Origin: Mytilisepta virgata
Taxonomy: Eukaryota; Mollusca; Bivalvia; Mytilida; Mytilidae
Direction: 5' to 3'
Assembly: GCA_028015205.1 (NCBI GenBank)
Contig: CM051515.1
Coordinates: 10,186,001 to 10,250,000, forward strand
Length of the DNA: 64,000 nucleotides
The position numbers were made by a program, and so were the translations under genes. The notes beneath the pieces were generated by a model that searched no databases, was not told where the DNA came from, and saw only the letters and a program-made list of their open reading frames with translations. This document shows, one piece after another, positions 45,601 to 54,400 of the stretch (positions are counted from its first letter, which is position 1; each line of letters opens with the position of its first letter).

Positions 45601-48600
45601 ACTATTATGACAGAAAATTTAACCAATTTTTTTTATTCTTCAAAAACACAGTTTTTCAAGGAGTTTCAAGGACCTCTTTTGAATTTCAAGTACTTTCAAG
45701 GCCTTAATTTCCAATTTTCAATTTCAAGTACTTTCAAGGTTTTCAAGCACCCGTGCGAACCCTGAAGATGGCCACCACAGCCGAAAATAGTTGAACATAG
45801 GACCCTATGGGAAAATTCATTTAAAAACCTTCTTGTGTGAAACCACATGTCCAGTTTCAACCAGACTTAGCAGCAGTGGTCGTTAGATAGTCCTCTTTCA
45901 GAAGTGTGTCCAATGGCCCGGACTGTTAACCAAGATGAAGATGCCCACCACAGCTAAACTTAGTTTAACATAAAATCCTATGGGAAATTTATTTAATAAA
46001 ATTATATCACAAAATATCGAAATAAGTTTGATGCACTGTATGGCCATTTCGTTAACTGACAACTCATGACCAGTGATCGAGATCAAAGTGTTTGAAATAC
46101 GGTTAAAGATATGATGAATTAATAAGCACAACCATCAAAAACAAAACAATTAAAACAAAAGGAATCCACACTCTGCATCAAAGGGAAGAGCCTTAGAAAT
46201 TTCTGGTAAATTTTGTCAAATTTTGAACAGAAAATTTAAAGGCATTTAAGTAATGAAACATGCCAGGACAAAAATTCTTGCTACTGGGCAGCAATGGTCC
46301 TTAGATGGTCCTCTTTCAGAATTGTGTTTGATGACCTGGACTGTCAACCAAACTGGCCTCCACAGCAGAACTTAGTTTAACATATGACCCTAGGCTATGG
46401 GAAAACCAGCCAAGCTGACTGTTACACACTCAACGTGGACAAGTAAAATGCAGGTGAGCAATACAGGCTCTTTAGATGCTCTAGTTATTTTCATATTTTG
46501 GAAACAGATGGATGTCTTTTAGGGGAATAAGGCATAATAAAAAGTATCAGTGTTTCCTGTAACATGCTTGAAAAAATTAGGGTCGGTCGGTCTGTAATTT
46601 TTTTTATTTTTCCAAACCTTATATAGAGAACTCATCTTGACATTAACAGTGCTTGTTCAAAAATAGTAAAAAAAAGTTTAGGGTAGGCACCAAAAAGTTT
46701 GGACAGTCGGGTTACCGGAAACACAGGATTTATTTTATTTTGCCTAAGGATTAAGGATATTGTTGTCCCCTACTTTAGACAGATCTAGATTGCTTTGACG
46801 TGATAGGAAATAGACTTGTCTGATGTGTGATTAATTCTAGTTTTTCTGATCAGTAATGCATTTATTTTACAGGCTGGGATTTGTCTCTAGATACAAGTTA
46901 TGTATGTAAAGCATGTAAAATAACGTGTCACTGTTCTGTATTTAGAAAATATTATTTTTAGCATACTAGTTGAAAAAATTGATAAAAATAAAGATGGAGA
47001 GATTACAGAGGAGGAATTAAGGGAATGGATACAGTATGTACAGAAAAGATACATCACGACAGATACTGATAGAATGTGGAAAGATCATCAGATAGAGGGA
47101 GACACTTTAACGTGGGAGTCATATAAAAAGAGAACATACGGTTATGAAGATGGTAAGTGTTGTGGGAGTAATGTTCTAACATAAAAAATATTGACATGGA
47201 GTCATATACATACATCTAAGAAGAAAACAGGTAGTTACAAAGATAGTGTGTGGAGTGAATTTTGCCAAGGCGCAATAAAAAAAATATGTTGTTCCGGCTA
47301 CCCTACCTACCCTATTTTTTGGCTCCTATCCTAAAGATTTAAAAAAAAATTTCATTAAGCACTGGTTATAGTCAGAATGTCTCTCCCCTGGATTAAATGA
47401 AAAAAAGAATTTTAAAAAATGCACTTCTCACCTTCCATATTTTCAGAGCTGTTTACTTATGGATTTTCCATGGGTTTTCGATTGAAAATACACACTCGAT
47501 TTAAGAGAAAACCTACAGATTCTACTGCTCAAAATAATGACAATTCACTACTGGAATACTGACACAAGTCAGGAGGGGTAAACAGCTACATATTTTTTAT
47601 CCTGATATGTCCAGAACCACACTTTTTTGTTTACTTTGCTTAACATTAAAATGTTTTGGATATTTAGTATTAGTGCTTTGTATGGTGGCCATTACAAGAT
47701 AAGAAGTACTACATGTATCTCCTCATCTTTAAGAAAGGAAACACAAAAATATATTATTTGAAAGAAATACAGCAGTCTGTGCATGTAGCCACTAACCCAA
47801 AACCTGTGTGTAATAAAATTTGCTTCCGACTAGTAAAAATTAAACTTTACCTCTCCAACTATTGAAAAAAAAAAGAAAGGTTTTTCTTATCATGCTTATC
47901 TCAGTAATTTAGTCAGATTATTTTCTGTCCGTTGTAGTAAAAGATACGTAATTACCCAAACTAACTATAAATTCTTGGTGCAAACTTAAGTTGTTTTAAT
48001 ATGTATTTTACAAGGTAATAATTGGTCATAGAAACTTTTTGACAATGCTTTGTTATTAATTACAGATCATAATAGTGAGGATTCACCAAACTTCAGTTAC
48101 AAAGATATGATCAATCGTGATGAGAGACGTTGGAAAGCTGCAGACAAAAATGGAGATGGGAAATTGGATAAAAATGAATTTTCAGACTTTTTACATCCAG
48201 AAGAAGCCGACCATATGAGAAACATTGTTGTCCAGGTAATGTTATTAGCAGAATGGGTCATGACAATTCTTCGATTTTAATCACATATGACCCTTTAAAA
48301 ATATAGTTCGAATTAAATGCATTTTAACCTTAAAGTGACTTTTAGAAATGGAGTCTTAGTAATAATGTGAGGTTTGCCACTCTTGGACTTGTTTCTGTTT
48401 TAGTGTTTAGAATGACATACAGTATGTAATAATTTTTGGAAAGATTGCAAATCTATCATAGAAAGCTTTACATTCCTAGTTTTATTTTAGAGATTATCGA
48501 TTAATAAAAAATATTATGTTATAAATTTTAAAGAATATTCATTCTTTTAGTATTGACCCTTTTATTACAAAATATGCATGTTTTGAACTTTCAGCCATTT

Positions 48601-51600
48601 TGTATGTTTACATTCTGGTAGACAATTAAGTTACTCATTTCAATTGATTTATTTATATCACAATTTCAAAATTTAATGGTGAAATGGATATAGTTATTTA
48701 TATAACTCCAGGAATCTCCAGACATGCACATAGGCACTGTATAGTAAAACTTCCTTGTGCGTGATTTACATTTACACTTTGATTATATCTGCTGCAAAGT
48801 TATGGAGTATACACATGTATATAGGAGTCAAACTGTGTCAATTAGTCAGTGTGTCCACGAATCCTTTAAGTGCAACTCCTGAACTGTGTGATGGAATGAA
48901 TAAAACTTAAGACAGAGGTACTTCCCCATATAAACAGGCATCAAGCAAAAGATTCCCATTTGAAATTCCGATAATTTGACTTAAGCATACATGTTATACA
49001 TGTAATTGATGTCTGTTGTTTGTGAGCTTGTCCATACTCAAAGTACCTCAAGTTATATTTTTATTTTTCTAGGAAACAATGGAAGATATAGATAAAGACA
49101 AGGATGGCTACATCAGTTTAGAAGAATACATAGGTAGGGAAGGCATGTAAGAAGCTGATGGGATTGTTATCATATGCATGAATAGAAATGGTCCTGTTTC
49201 ACAAACATTGGCATGACAGTGGTCAAGAATAGTTACAGGATATCCATTACTGCCCCTTATACCTTAACAAATCTACATTTCAACTATGTAAATTTATCTT
49301 TGCTGATTCTAATTTCTGACCTTAAAAAATTTGAACTTCTTAAGATTTTACAGAAAAAACATAGCTTTAATTGAATACTGTAAATTCAGAAATTATCGCG
49401 TGCATTTATTATTGCGATTTTGTCATTTTAGACCAAAATGCGATTTTAATTTTTGCGATATTGAGAAAATCCCCCTTCATTCATATAAAAAATTCCAAAA
49501 TGCGAGTTTAAATTATTGCGATTACAACCCTGTCGCATTTTTTGCAATAATAAAAACATCGCAATAATTTCCAAATTTACAGTAGAGAAAAATGGATAAA
49601 AATTGAAAGAAAAAAGAAATTGAGATTACCTATTCAGACCCTCATTGAGGGATTTATTGTATTACATGTGTATTTCGTATTTAGCTGACGTTTACGATGA
49701 AGAAGAAGATGATGAAGATGAGGATTATGCCCATGACGGCCCTCCTGATTGGGTGGAAAGTGAGCGTGAACAGTTCAAATCTTATCGCGACAAGGACAAA
49801 GATGGCAAACTTAATGCAGAAGAAGTAAGGGAATGGATCATACCCGAGGATTACGATCATAGTGAATCTGAAGCACAACATCTTGTTTTCACAGCTGACA
49901 ATAATAAGGTTTGTTTTCATTGTTCTGACCTCAAAGTTTGACCTCTACCCTTTTGACCTTTGTAGGTGACATGTGGCCAAATCATGATGGGGAGGAGCCT
50001 GAGTGGGTCAAAAGTGAGCGTGAACAGTTTAACACATATCGTGATAAAAATTCTGACGGAAAAATGGATCACGAGGAAGTAAAAGACTGGATTATTCCCC
50101 AAGATTATGATCATACTGATGCAGAAGCCAAGCACTTGATTTATGAATCTGATACCAACAAGGTTTGTAAAAACAAATCTTATTGGCTGAAGTGGTGTGT
50201 TTTGGAAACTGTCATTAATAACTGTGATATAATATCACCTTCAAATCTTTTCTTGCTTTCTGTTGTAGTTTTGTTCAGCAACATGGTATCAGGGTTAAAA
50301 AAGATCTGGACAAGTACACAGCACATAAGATAGATTTTCTTCACAAATGTACCGTAATTACTCTAATACTCAAAGACACTTTTGAAAATTACAGAAAAAT
50401 TGAATATTTTGGTAACCCTAGCTAATTTTCCACACCAGTAAAATTGTCAGAATTATGGTTACTTTGACCAGCTGATGTCAGTCATTAGATAACTTCTTTT
50501 CTTAACTTTACTTTATCGAGTGTTAATGTCATCTTTCTAAATCGTATTTAAATGAAATAAATAAATTTCTAGTAAAGAAATTGGTCGTCTATATCCTAAT
50601 GAATATGACGATAAAGTAAATAAATGTTGAACATGTGATGTAAAAATTCTTGATGGGGTGTTCCAGTAATGGAGCAAGATCCAAATCATATGTTGCATAT
50701 TTGACAAAAGCATTATGGGACTGTTTTCGTCTTGAACTTTAAAACAACTGTTTCAAGGAACAAAAACACAAAATTTTATAAAACCAAAATGAAATACAAA
50801 CACCACAAGTATGAGTTACATTATTTCGTTTTCCTTTTCTTTACATGCACTGGCTAGCTTAAAAAAAATGCTACAGTAAGACAAAAATTATAATTTTTTG
50901 ATGATTTCCGATTTTCCTCAATAAAGGGTGTATTGTACTGTAAAAAAATTAAGAGTAATTATGGTATGAAGCAGATTAGAAATGCTTTTTGTTGATACAT
51001 GTACGTATACATGTTGTATGCATTTTTCTTCCTGCTGAATAATAATACAATGTACTTGTTCCAGTCTTTTTGAAAGTGCACATTACTAACATGTAGACAT
51101 TCCATGCCTCATTACACAGCAGTTTCCAAATCACATCATAACTTCGTATTGAGGGGTTTTCTTCTGCATGACCTTGACCTTGTTCTCTTTTGGGTTAATT
51201 GGTGTGATTTGGCTTGTACACAGAAAATAATCCAAAATTATCACTAAAGTAATAAATTATAATTTTTTCTTGTATTATGGGGTATGTTTGGTATATCTAT
51301 AGTTAAAGTAATTTAATTTTTAAAAAAGCTTTTTGCGGAAATTTTTCTTTTCTGATTTCCTTTGGAGATGAGGGTTCTGTTTCTACATTGAGCTTTGGTG
51401 TTTAGAATTTATTTTGTAGGTAAAATGTGAATTTCAAACATTGAATTTTATAATGATATGTATTTAAAATGTTTAGTTTTATGACATTATCGGTTTTTAT
51501 ACCCCCACTTTGTAAATCAGAGGTATATAGTGATGGGCGATTCCCACCGTTCGTCTGTCCTTCAGTTCGTTCGTTTGTCCGTCCATTAACATTTGGATCC

Positions 51601-53131
51601 GCAACTCCTAAACCAAGTATTATGATTTAATGAAACTTTTTCAGATTCTTATTCATATAATGCCAATGTGCACCTCCTATTTGGTTTTTGGTCCAAATTA
51701 TTTTTTGGGTTTCTTTTTCCAAAACATGGACTTCACATTGCCTTATAATGTAGGGGGTGACCATTTTGTGTCCGCAACTCCTCCTAAACCGCTTATTATA
51801 ATTTAATTAAACTTTCTCAGAATCTTTACCATATAATGCATTGTGCACCTCCTATTTTATTTTATGGTCAAAATATTTTTGGGATTTCCAATACCAAAAT
51901 ATGGACGTTGCAAGGGGTGCGGCTAAAATTTTGTGAGCTCTGCTCACAGTACCTCTGGATTTTTCCTCATTTGCAGATGTTGGAGTTGTCTCACATATGC
52001 ATGAGTTATCTTTCCTGACAGAAGGCATAAAGGGCAAATTATTTCAATTTTTTCCTACAAATATTGAATTGGGGAAGGCTTTCATGAGACATTAAAAAAT
52101 GTGGGAAAATATTTATGAAGAAAAAATATTTTGCAGAAAAATGACATTTTATCCATTGATTATCTATAGAAGACACCTTCTGCAAAGAGCAGATGACTCT
52201 GTAAATGGGATATAAAAAATGGGGACTATTTTGGCCAAAATGAAAAATCAATTTTTTGTTTTACCAGCATAACATTTTTTCCAAACTAAAATTAAACGGC
52301 CTAGTTGCTGTTAATATTTGTTTCAAAATAAAAGTAAACTGCCTAATTGCTGTTAATATTTGTTTCAAAATAAAAGTAAACTGCCTAATTGCTGTTAATA
52401 TTTGTTTCAAAATAAAAGTAAACTGCCTAATTTCTGTTTATATTTTTTTCAAAATAAAAGTAAATTGCCTAATTGCTGTTACAATTCAATTGTTTTACAT
52501 GTATACATGCACTGTTAATTTTCATGACTTTGTAAGGTAAGTGTCTGACAGAGTTTGTCTAAAGTTCTGTGTTCAAGCATTGGGCACTTTCCCTATGCCT
52601 GAGATGTACAAAATACATGTATGTAGACAAAAAAAATGCAGTTTTCATATAATTTATGACAAATTGTGTACAAATAAAAATGCATTTAAAAAAAAAGGCA
52701 GGGTTGGATTCTTGGGGGGGGGGGGGGGGGGGGGAATATAGTATATTCTGAAAGATAATTTTTAAAGATTGTGCACCAAAGACTCAGGGATGCTTTAAAA
52801 AAAGTTCTGGATCCAGATTACAATGTACTTCCTTGTTCCACACTTAAGAAAATCAGATGGTTGCCTTCTTAGAAAGCCAATGTTTCTGGAGATAAGAACT
52901 CTGAATTTATGAAGGTAGAGATTGTAATAATCTGGCCTTGAAATATGACATTGTGTAATTTAGTCAATTTGTCTTTAAATAATGCATTAAATTTTATTGT
53001 AATCATGTTTTATTGTTTTTTTTCAGGATGGTAAATTAAGTAAAGAAGAAATCCTAGAACATTACGACACATTCGTAGGCAGCCAAGCCACAGACTTTGG
53101 TGAAGCTCTCACAAGGCATGATGAGTTTTGA
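42556..53131 (+). CDS. CALU: Calumenin (CREC-family EF-hand protein), seven coding exons per isoform, two isoforms
   Basis: Coding segments: 42556-42663, 43250-43380, 46962-47152, 48066-48235, 49073-49133, one of 49685-49908 or 49966-50162, and 53027-53131. The product is 329 aa (7a) or 320 aa (7b); human calumenin is 315. Residues 1-20 form a signal peptide ending CSA. EF-hand loops: 87-98, 122-133 (degenerate), 170-181, 207-218, 247-258 and 283-294 in the 7b form. Family signatures include [26 protein letters not shown] and [11 protein letters not shown], with HDEF at the C-terminus, the retrieval signal typical of calumenin. Expected role: low-affinity Ca2+ binding and chaperone-like or regulatory work in ER/Golgi and secretion. 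All junctions obey GT/AG and keep phase. Reticulocalbin is the nearest alternative name, but the sequence motifs favour calumenin. Confidence 0.95.
43250..43380 (+). CDS. CALU: Calumenin exon 3: linker before EF-hand 1
   Basis: The acceptor AAATGTAG precedes 43250. Residues 37-79 plus two bases of codon 80. It reads [20 protein letters not shown] then [24 protein letters not shown], the most conserved calumenin stretch. The donor is GG|GTGAGC, phase 2. Confidence 0.95.
43457..44436 (-). mobile_element. Dispersed repeat family A, minus copy in intron 3
   Basis: Reverse-oriented relative of 22254-23866. It opens with an imperfect palindrome AGCTCAACTGTCCT-AAA-AGGACATGTGAGCT, closes with AGGCTCCTGAGAGCCTCTAG, and contains the reversed internal segment 'AAATTTTCAGACGAATCGGT' and 'GGTTATTGCCCCTGAATTGT'. 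It lies within the calumenin intron between 43381 and 46961. Confidence 0.7.
44590..46484 (-). repeat. Dispersed repeat family A, second minus copy, interrupted
   Basis: Starts AGCTCAACTATAAAGG and ends 'AATACAGGCTCTTTAGATGC' 'TCTAG'. It is split by the hAT-like element at 45051-45764. 45780-46484 resumes with 'AACATAGGACCCTATGGGAA' and 'CAACCAAACTGGCCTCCACA' type text. 45980-46260 contains reversed text similar to 350-560 of this window ('CAGTGATCGAGATCAAAGTG'). Confidence 0.65.
45051..45764 (-). mobile_element. Non-autonomous hAT-like element, 714 bp, 6-bp target duplication
   Basis: Ends are CAGGGTTCATACACATTTTT and, on the minus strand, CAGGGTTCGCACGGGTGCTT. AAGATG flanks both sides (45045-45050, 45765-45770), and removing the element restores the host repeat phrase CCAAGATGGCCACCAC. 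Sub-terminal direct repeats of CAAGTACTTTCAAGG/CAAGGAC occur at both ends. A minus-strand frame (45320-45117) includes [20 protein letters not shown], which resembles the N-terminal zinc-finger region of hAT-type transposases as I remember it. No catalytic domain is present. Superfamily call is inference; a 6-bp duplication is atypical for hAT (usually 8). Confidence 0.65.
46962..47152 (+). CDS. CALU: Calumenin exon 4: EF-hands 1 and 2
   Basis: The acceptor TATTTTTAG ends at 46961. The first base completes codon 80. EF1 loop [12 protein letters not shown] (residues 87-98) is canonical. EF2 region [17 protein letters not shown] is one residue shorter than the usual calumenin loop and has Gln where the first Asp is expected, so it probably does not bind Ca2+. 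The exon ends in TYGYEDG-GTAAGT, phase 1. Confidence 0.95.
47153..48065 (+). other. Calumenin intron 4
   Basis: GTAAGT...TTACAG. AT-rich, with no nested gene or recognisable element in 913 bp. Confidence 0.8.
48066..48235 (+). CDS. CALU: Calumenin exon 5: EF-hand 3
   Basis: The acceptor AATTACAG precedes 48066. Residues 144-200. It contains [17 protein letters not shown]3 loop [12 protein letters not shown] (170-181) and [16 protein letters not shown]. The donor is CAG|GTAATG, phase 0. Loop positions 1, 3, 5, 6 and 12 are all intact. Confidence 0.95.
48236..49072 (+). other. Calumenin intron 5
   Basis: GTAATG...TTTCTAG, 837 bp, AT-rich. No repeat family or nested gene recognised. Confidence 0.75.
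49073..49133 (+). CDS. CALU: Calumenin exon 6: EF-hand 4
   Basis: A short 61-nt exon encoding [22 protein letters not shown]4 loop [12 protein letters not shown] (207-218) is canonical. The donor ATAG|GTAGGG leaves phase 1, so the downstream exon must begin with two bases completing residue 221. Both exon 7 versions do so (Ala or Gly). Confidence 0.95.
49378..49582. mobile_element. TA-flanked MITE, copy 1, in intron 6
   Basis: Inverted ends CTGTAAATTCAGAAATTATC and (reverse complement) CTGTAAATTTGGAAATTATT are flanked by TA on each side, as in Tc1/mariner-type MITEs. The interior has several TATTGCGAT/AATCGCAATA-like phrases ('ATTGCGATTTTGTCATTTTA', 'CAACCCTGTCGCATTTTTTG'). It lies about 100 nt upstream of the exon 7a acceptor. 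Further copies are at 61465-61664 and from 63862. Confidence 0.88.
49685..49908 (+). CDS. CALU: Calumenin exon 7a (alternative): acidic tract and EF-hand 5
   Basis: The acceptor TATTTAG precedes 49685. Residues 221-295 of the 329-aa form. It begins [19 protein letters not shown], nine residues longer and far more acidic than 7b, then [11 protein letters not shown]5 loop [21 protein letters not shown] and the start of EF6 (DNNK). The donor AAG|GTTTGT gives phase 0. It is 33 of 53 identical to 7b from the shared Trp onward. Confidence 0.93.
49966..50162 (+). CDS. CALU: Calumenin exon 7b (alternative): EF-hand 5
   Basis: The acceptor CTTTGTAG precedes 49966. Residues 221-286 of the 320-aa form. 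It reads [20 protein letters not shown], closer to the usual calumenin (GDMY..EPEWV), then EF5 loop [21 protein letters not shown] and EF6 start DTNK. The donor is AAG|GTTTGT, the same site sequence as 7a. Only 57 nt separate it from exon 7a. Confidence 0.95.
50163..51490 (+). other. Calumenin intron 7, first part
   Basis: AT-rich intron sequence following exon 7b. No gene, exon-like island or clear repeat until about 51490. Confidence 0.7.
51491..51950. repeat. Dispersed repeat with internal duplication in intron 7
   Basis: Opens 'TACCCCCACTTTGTAAATCA' 'GAGGTATATAGTGATGGGCG' and contains CGTTCGTCTGTCC/GTTCGTTTGTCCGTCC, a reversed ACGGACGG-type motif. Two units follow (51590-51740 and 51770-51910), sharing 'CCGCAACTCCT', 'ATTTAATGAAACTTT', 'ATATAATGC' and 'TGTGCACCTCCTATTT'. 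Confidence 0.7.
51960..52250. repeat. Dispersed repeat ('TTGGAGTTGTCTCACATATG')
   Basis: Parallel to 24985-25340 with 'TGCATGAGTTATCTTTCCTG', 'AAAAAATGTGGGAAAATATT', 'AAAAATATTTTGCAGAAAAA' and 'GACTCTGTAAATGG'. The opening phrase recurs at 55040-55090. Confidence 0.65.
52276..52482. repeat. 42-bp tandem repeat, five copies
   Basis: The unit 'CTAATTGCTGTTAATATTTG' 'TTTCAAAATAAAAGTAAACT' 'GC'. Since 42 is divisible by three, a 94-codon frame stays open as a 14-residue repeat; this is a by-product, not a gene. Confidence 0.93.
52714..52734. repeat. Poly(G) tract in intron 7
   Basis: Twenty-one G in a row on the transcribed sense strand, about 290 nt upstream of the exon 8 acceptor. It could form a G-quadruplex in the pre-mRNA. 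Confidence 0.9.
53027..53131 (+). CDS. CALU: Calumenin exon 8: EF-hand 6 and HDEF terminus
   Basis: The acceptor TTTTTTTCAG precedes 53027. It starts at phase 0 with [20 protein letters not shown], finishing the EF6 loop [13 protein letters not shown] begun in exon 7a or 7b, and ends [14 protein letters not shown] followed by TGA. HDEF is a KDEL-type retrieval signal that permits partial secretion in the family. Confidence 0.96.
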   Translation, partial: DGKLSKEEILEHYDTFVGSQATDFGEALTRHDEF

Positions 53132-53222
53132 GGGCAAGCCAATTTTAGAACATCATGTGATCAAATTGTAAAAGGAACAAGGTATTTTCATCACTGTCAT
53201 GTGACTTCAGGGAAGTGATTTA

Positions 53223-53228
53223 AATAAA
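53223..53228 (+). terminator. Candidate poly(A) signal 1
   Basis: AATAAA 92 nt after the stop codon. Downstream GT-richness is weak. Confidence 0.35.
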
Positions 53229-54375
53229 TTGACCTTTGAACTCTAGTGATATAATTATGGGTAATGTGCTTTAAAAGCATAATAATTTCATTGTATTGAG
53301 AATTCAGTATCATCTATACTCTAGTCATTTGAACCAAAAACAGGATTGAATTAAACATGATTTTTGTATGATTTTGTCTAGGAGGTTCAGCTCACTGCAA
53401 TTCATGTGAAAATTTTGACTTTTGAGTGTACAAGTTGATTAACAGATTTTGTCTGGGTATATTTCTATTTTAGAGAATTCTGTAGAATCTGATAAGAAAA
53501 AAATTTCAAAGCAACAAGTTCATGGCATTAGAATTACAACCTCAGACATGTATATTAGTTGAGGAGAAAAGAATTATCAATTTAGTGGCATTATAATTGT
53601 AAATATTTGATAAAAGTTTTTATAAATTTCCTTCTTGTGAGGGATGTTCATTTGAGTAGATATGAAAGTAATTGGAAAAACGTCCCTCCTGTCCCCCCTC
53701 TTCTCAGCAGAAAAAAGTTAAGAATAGTTTAACTAAACCACCGTGAGCATCATGACAGGGCCTATTCACATGAGTTAAGTTTTCAGCAATTTTGATAAAA
53801 TCAGGTTTTTTTTTTTAATTAACTACAGTAGAATCTCGGTGGCTCGAACTTGGGTCACTCGAACAACATGGATTTCTTGACCATTTTAGAACGTTCATTT
53901 TCCATGTATATGCCACCTAAAGGCCCATGTTTGGTTTAATAAATCTTGTATAAACAAAAAATCTACGTTAACTTACCAAATACTATTGAAAAGGTAAAGA
54001 GAAAAGTCTTTTTAGATTAGGTCGTAGGTTATATGATAGGATATTGGGAATGCATAAATAGGTGTTGGCCATGTTTGTCAGAGACCTCTACTCAAAGTCA
54101 TTTATATTACAGAATAAAGTTGTGTCAGTTCTTAGTTGATTATGCACCAGTGTTTGGTTTGAAAATTTTTTTCTATCATTGTTATGAAAATCCCACCTAC
54201 ATGTATGTTATTAAATATGTTTGAATTAGAGCAAATTTTAGTCAAAAGTTATAACGGTGAAATGGTATATCTGTGTGAATATAGATTTTATGGTGTCTGG
54301 GATTGTTAGCATGCAATAAAAAACCTGTTGCATGTAAGTTGAAACATACGTCAATAATTTCTTTTGGATGTGTAA

Positions 54376-54381
54376 AATAAA
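54376..54381 (+). terminator. Candidate poly(A) signal 2
   Basis: AATAAA followed within 45 nt by GTTTGTTATGAATGTTC and AAGTTTGTTTGTTAG, a good U/GU-rich downstream element. This is my preferred 3' end. Confidence 0.45.
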
Positions 54382-54400
54382 CTGTTTGTTATGAATGTTC

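Larger units (their letters stand above)
53132..54400 (+). other. CALU: Probable 3' UTR of calumenin gene
   Basis: AT-rich sequence after the stop codon. The 3' end is uncertain because three AATAAA signals are plausible (53223, 54376, 55740). 53820-53900 contains a fragment reading CTCGGTGGCTCGAACTTGGG with 'TCACTCGAACAACATGGATT', which looks like a dispersed repeat piece. A 63-codon frame at 54033-54224 is not supported. Confidence 0.5.

Noticed and set aside
49938..50333. Single-exon 131-aa EF-hand protein
   Set aside because: It is exon 7b read through from the preceding short intron into intron 7. Splice sites and calumenin homology define the exon as 49966-50162.
52256..52540. 94-codon open frame with repeated peptide
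   Set aside because: It is open only because the 42-bp tandem repeat is a multiple of three. It lies inside a calumenin intron.
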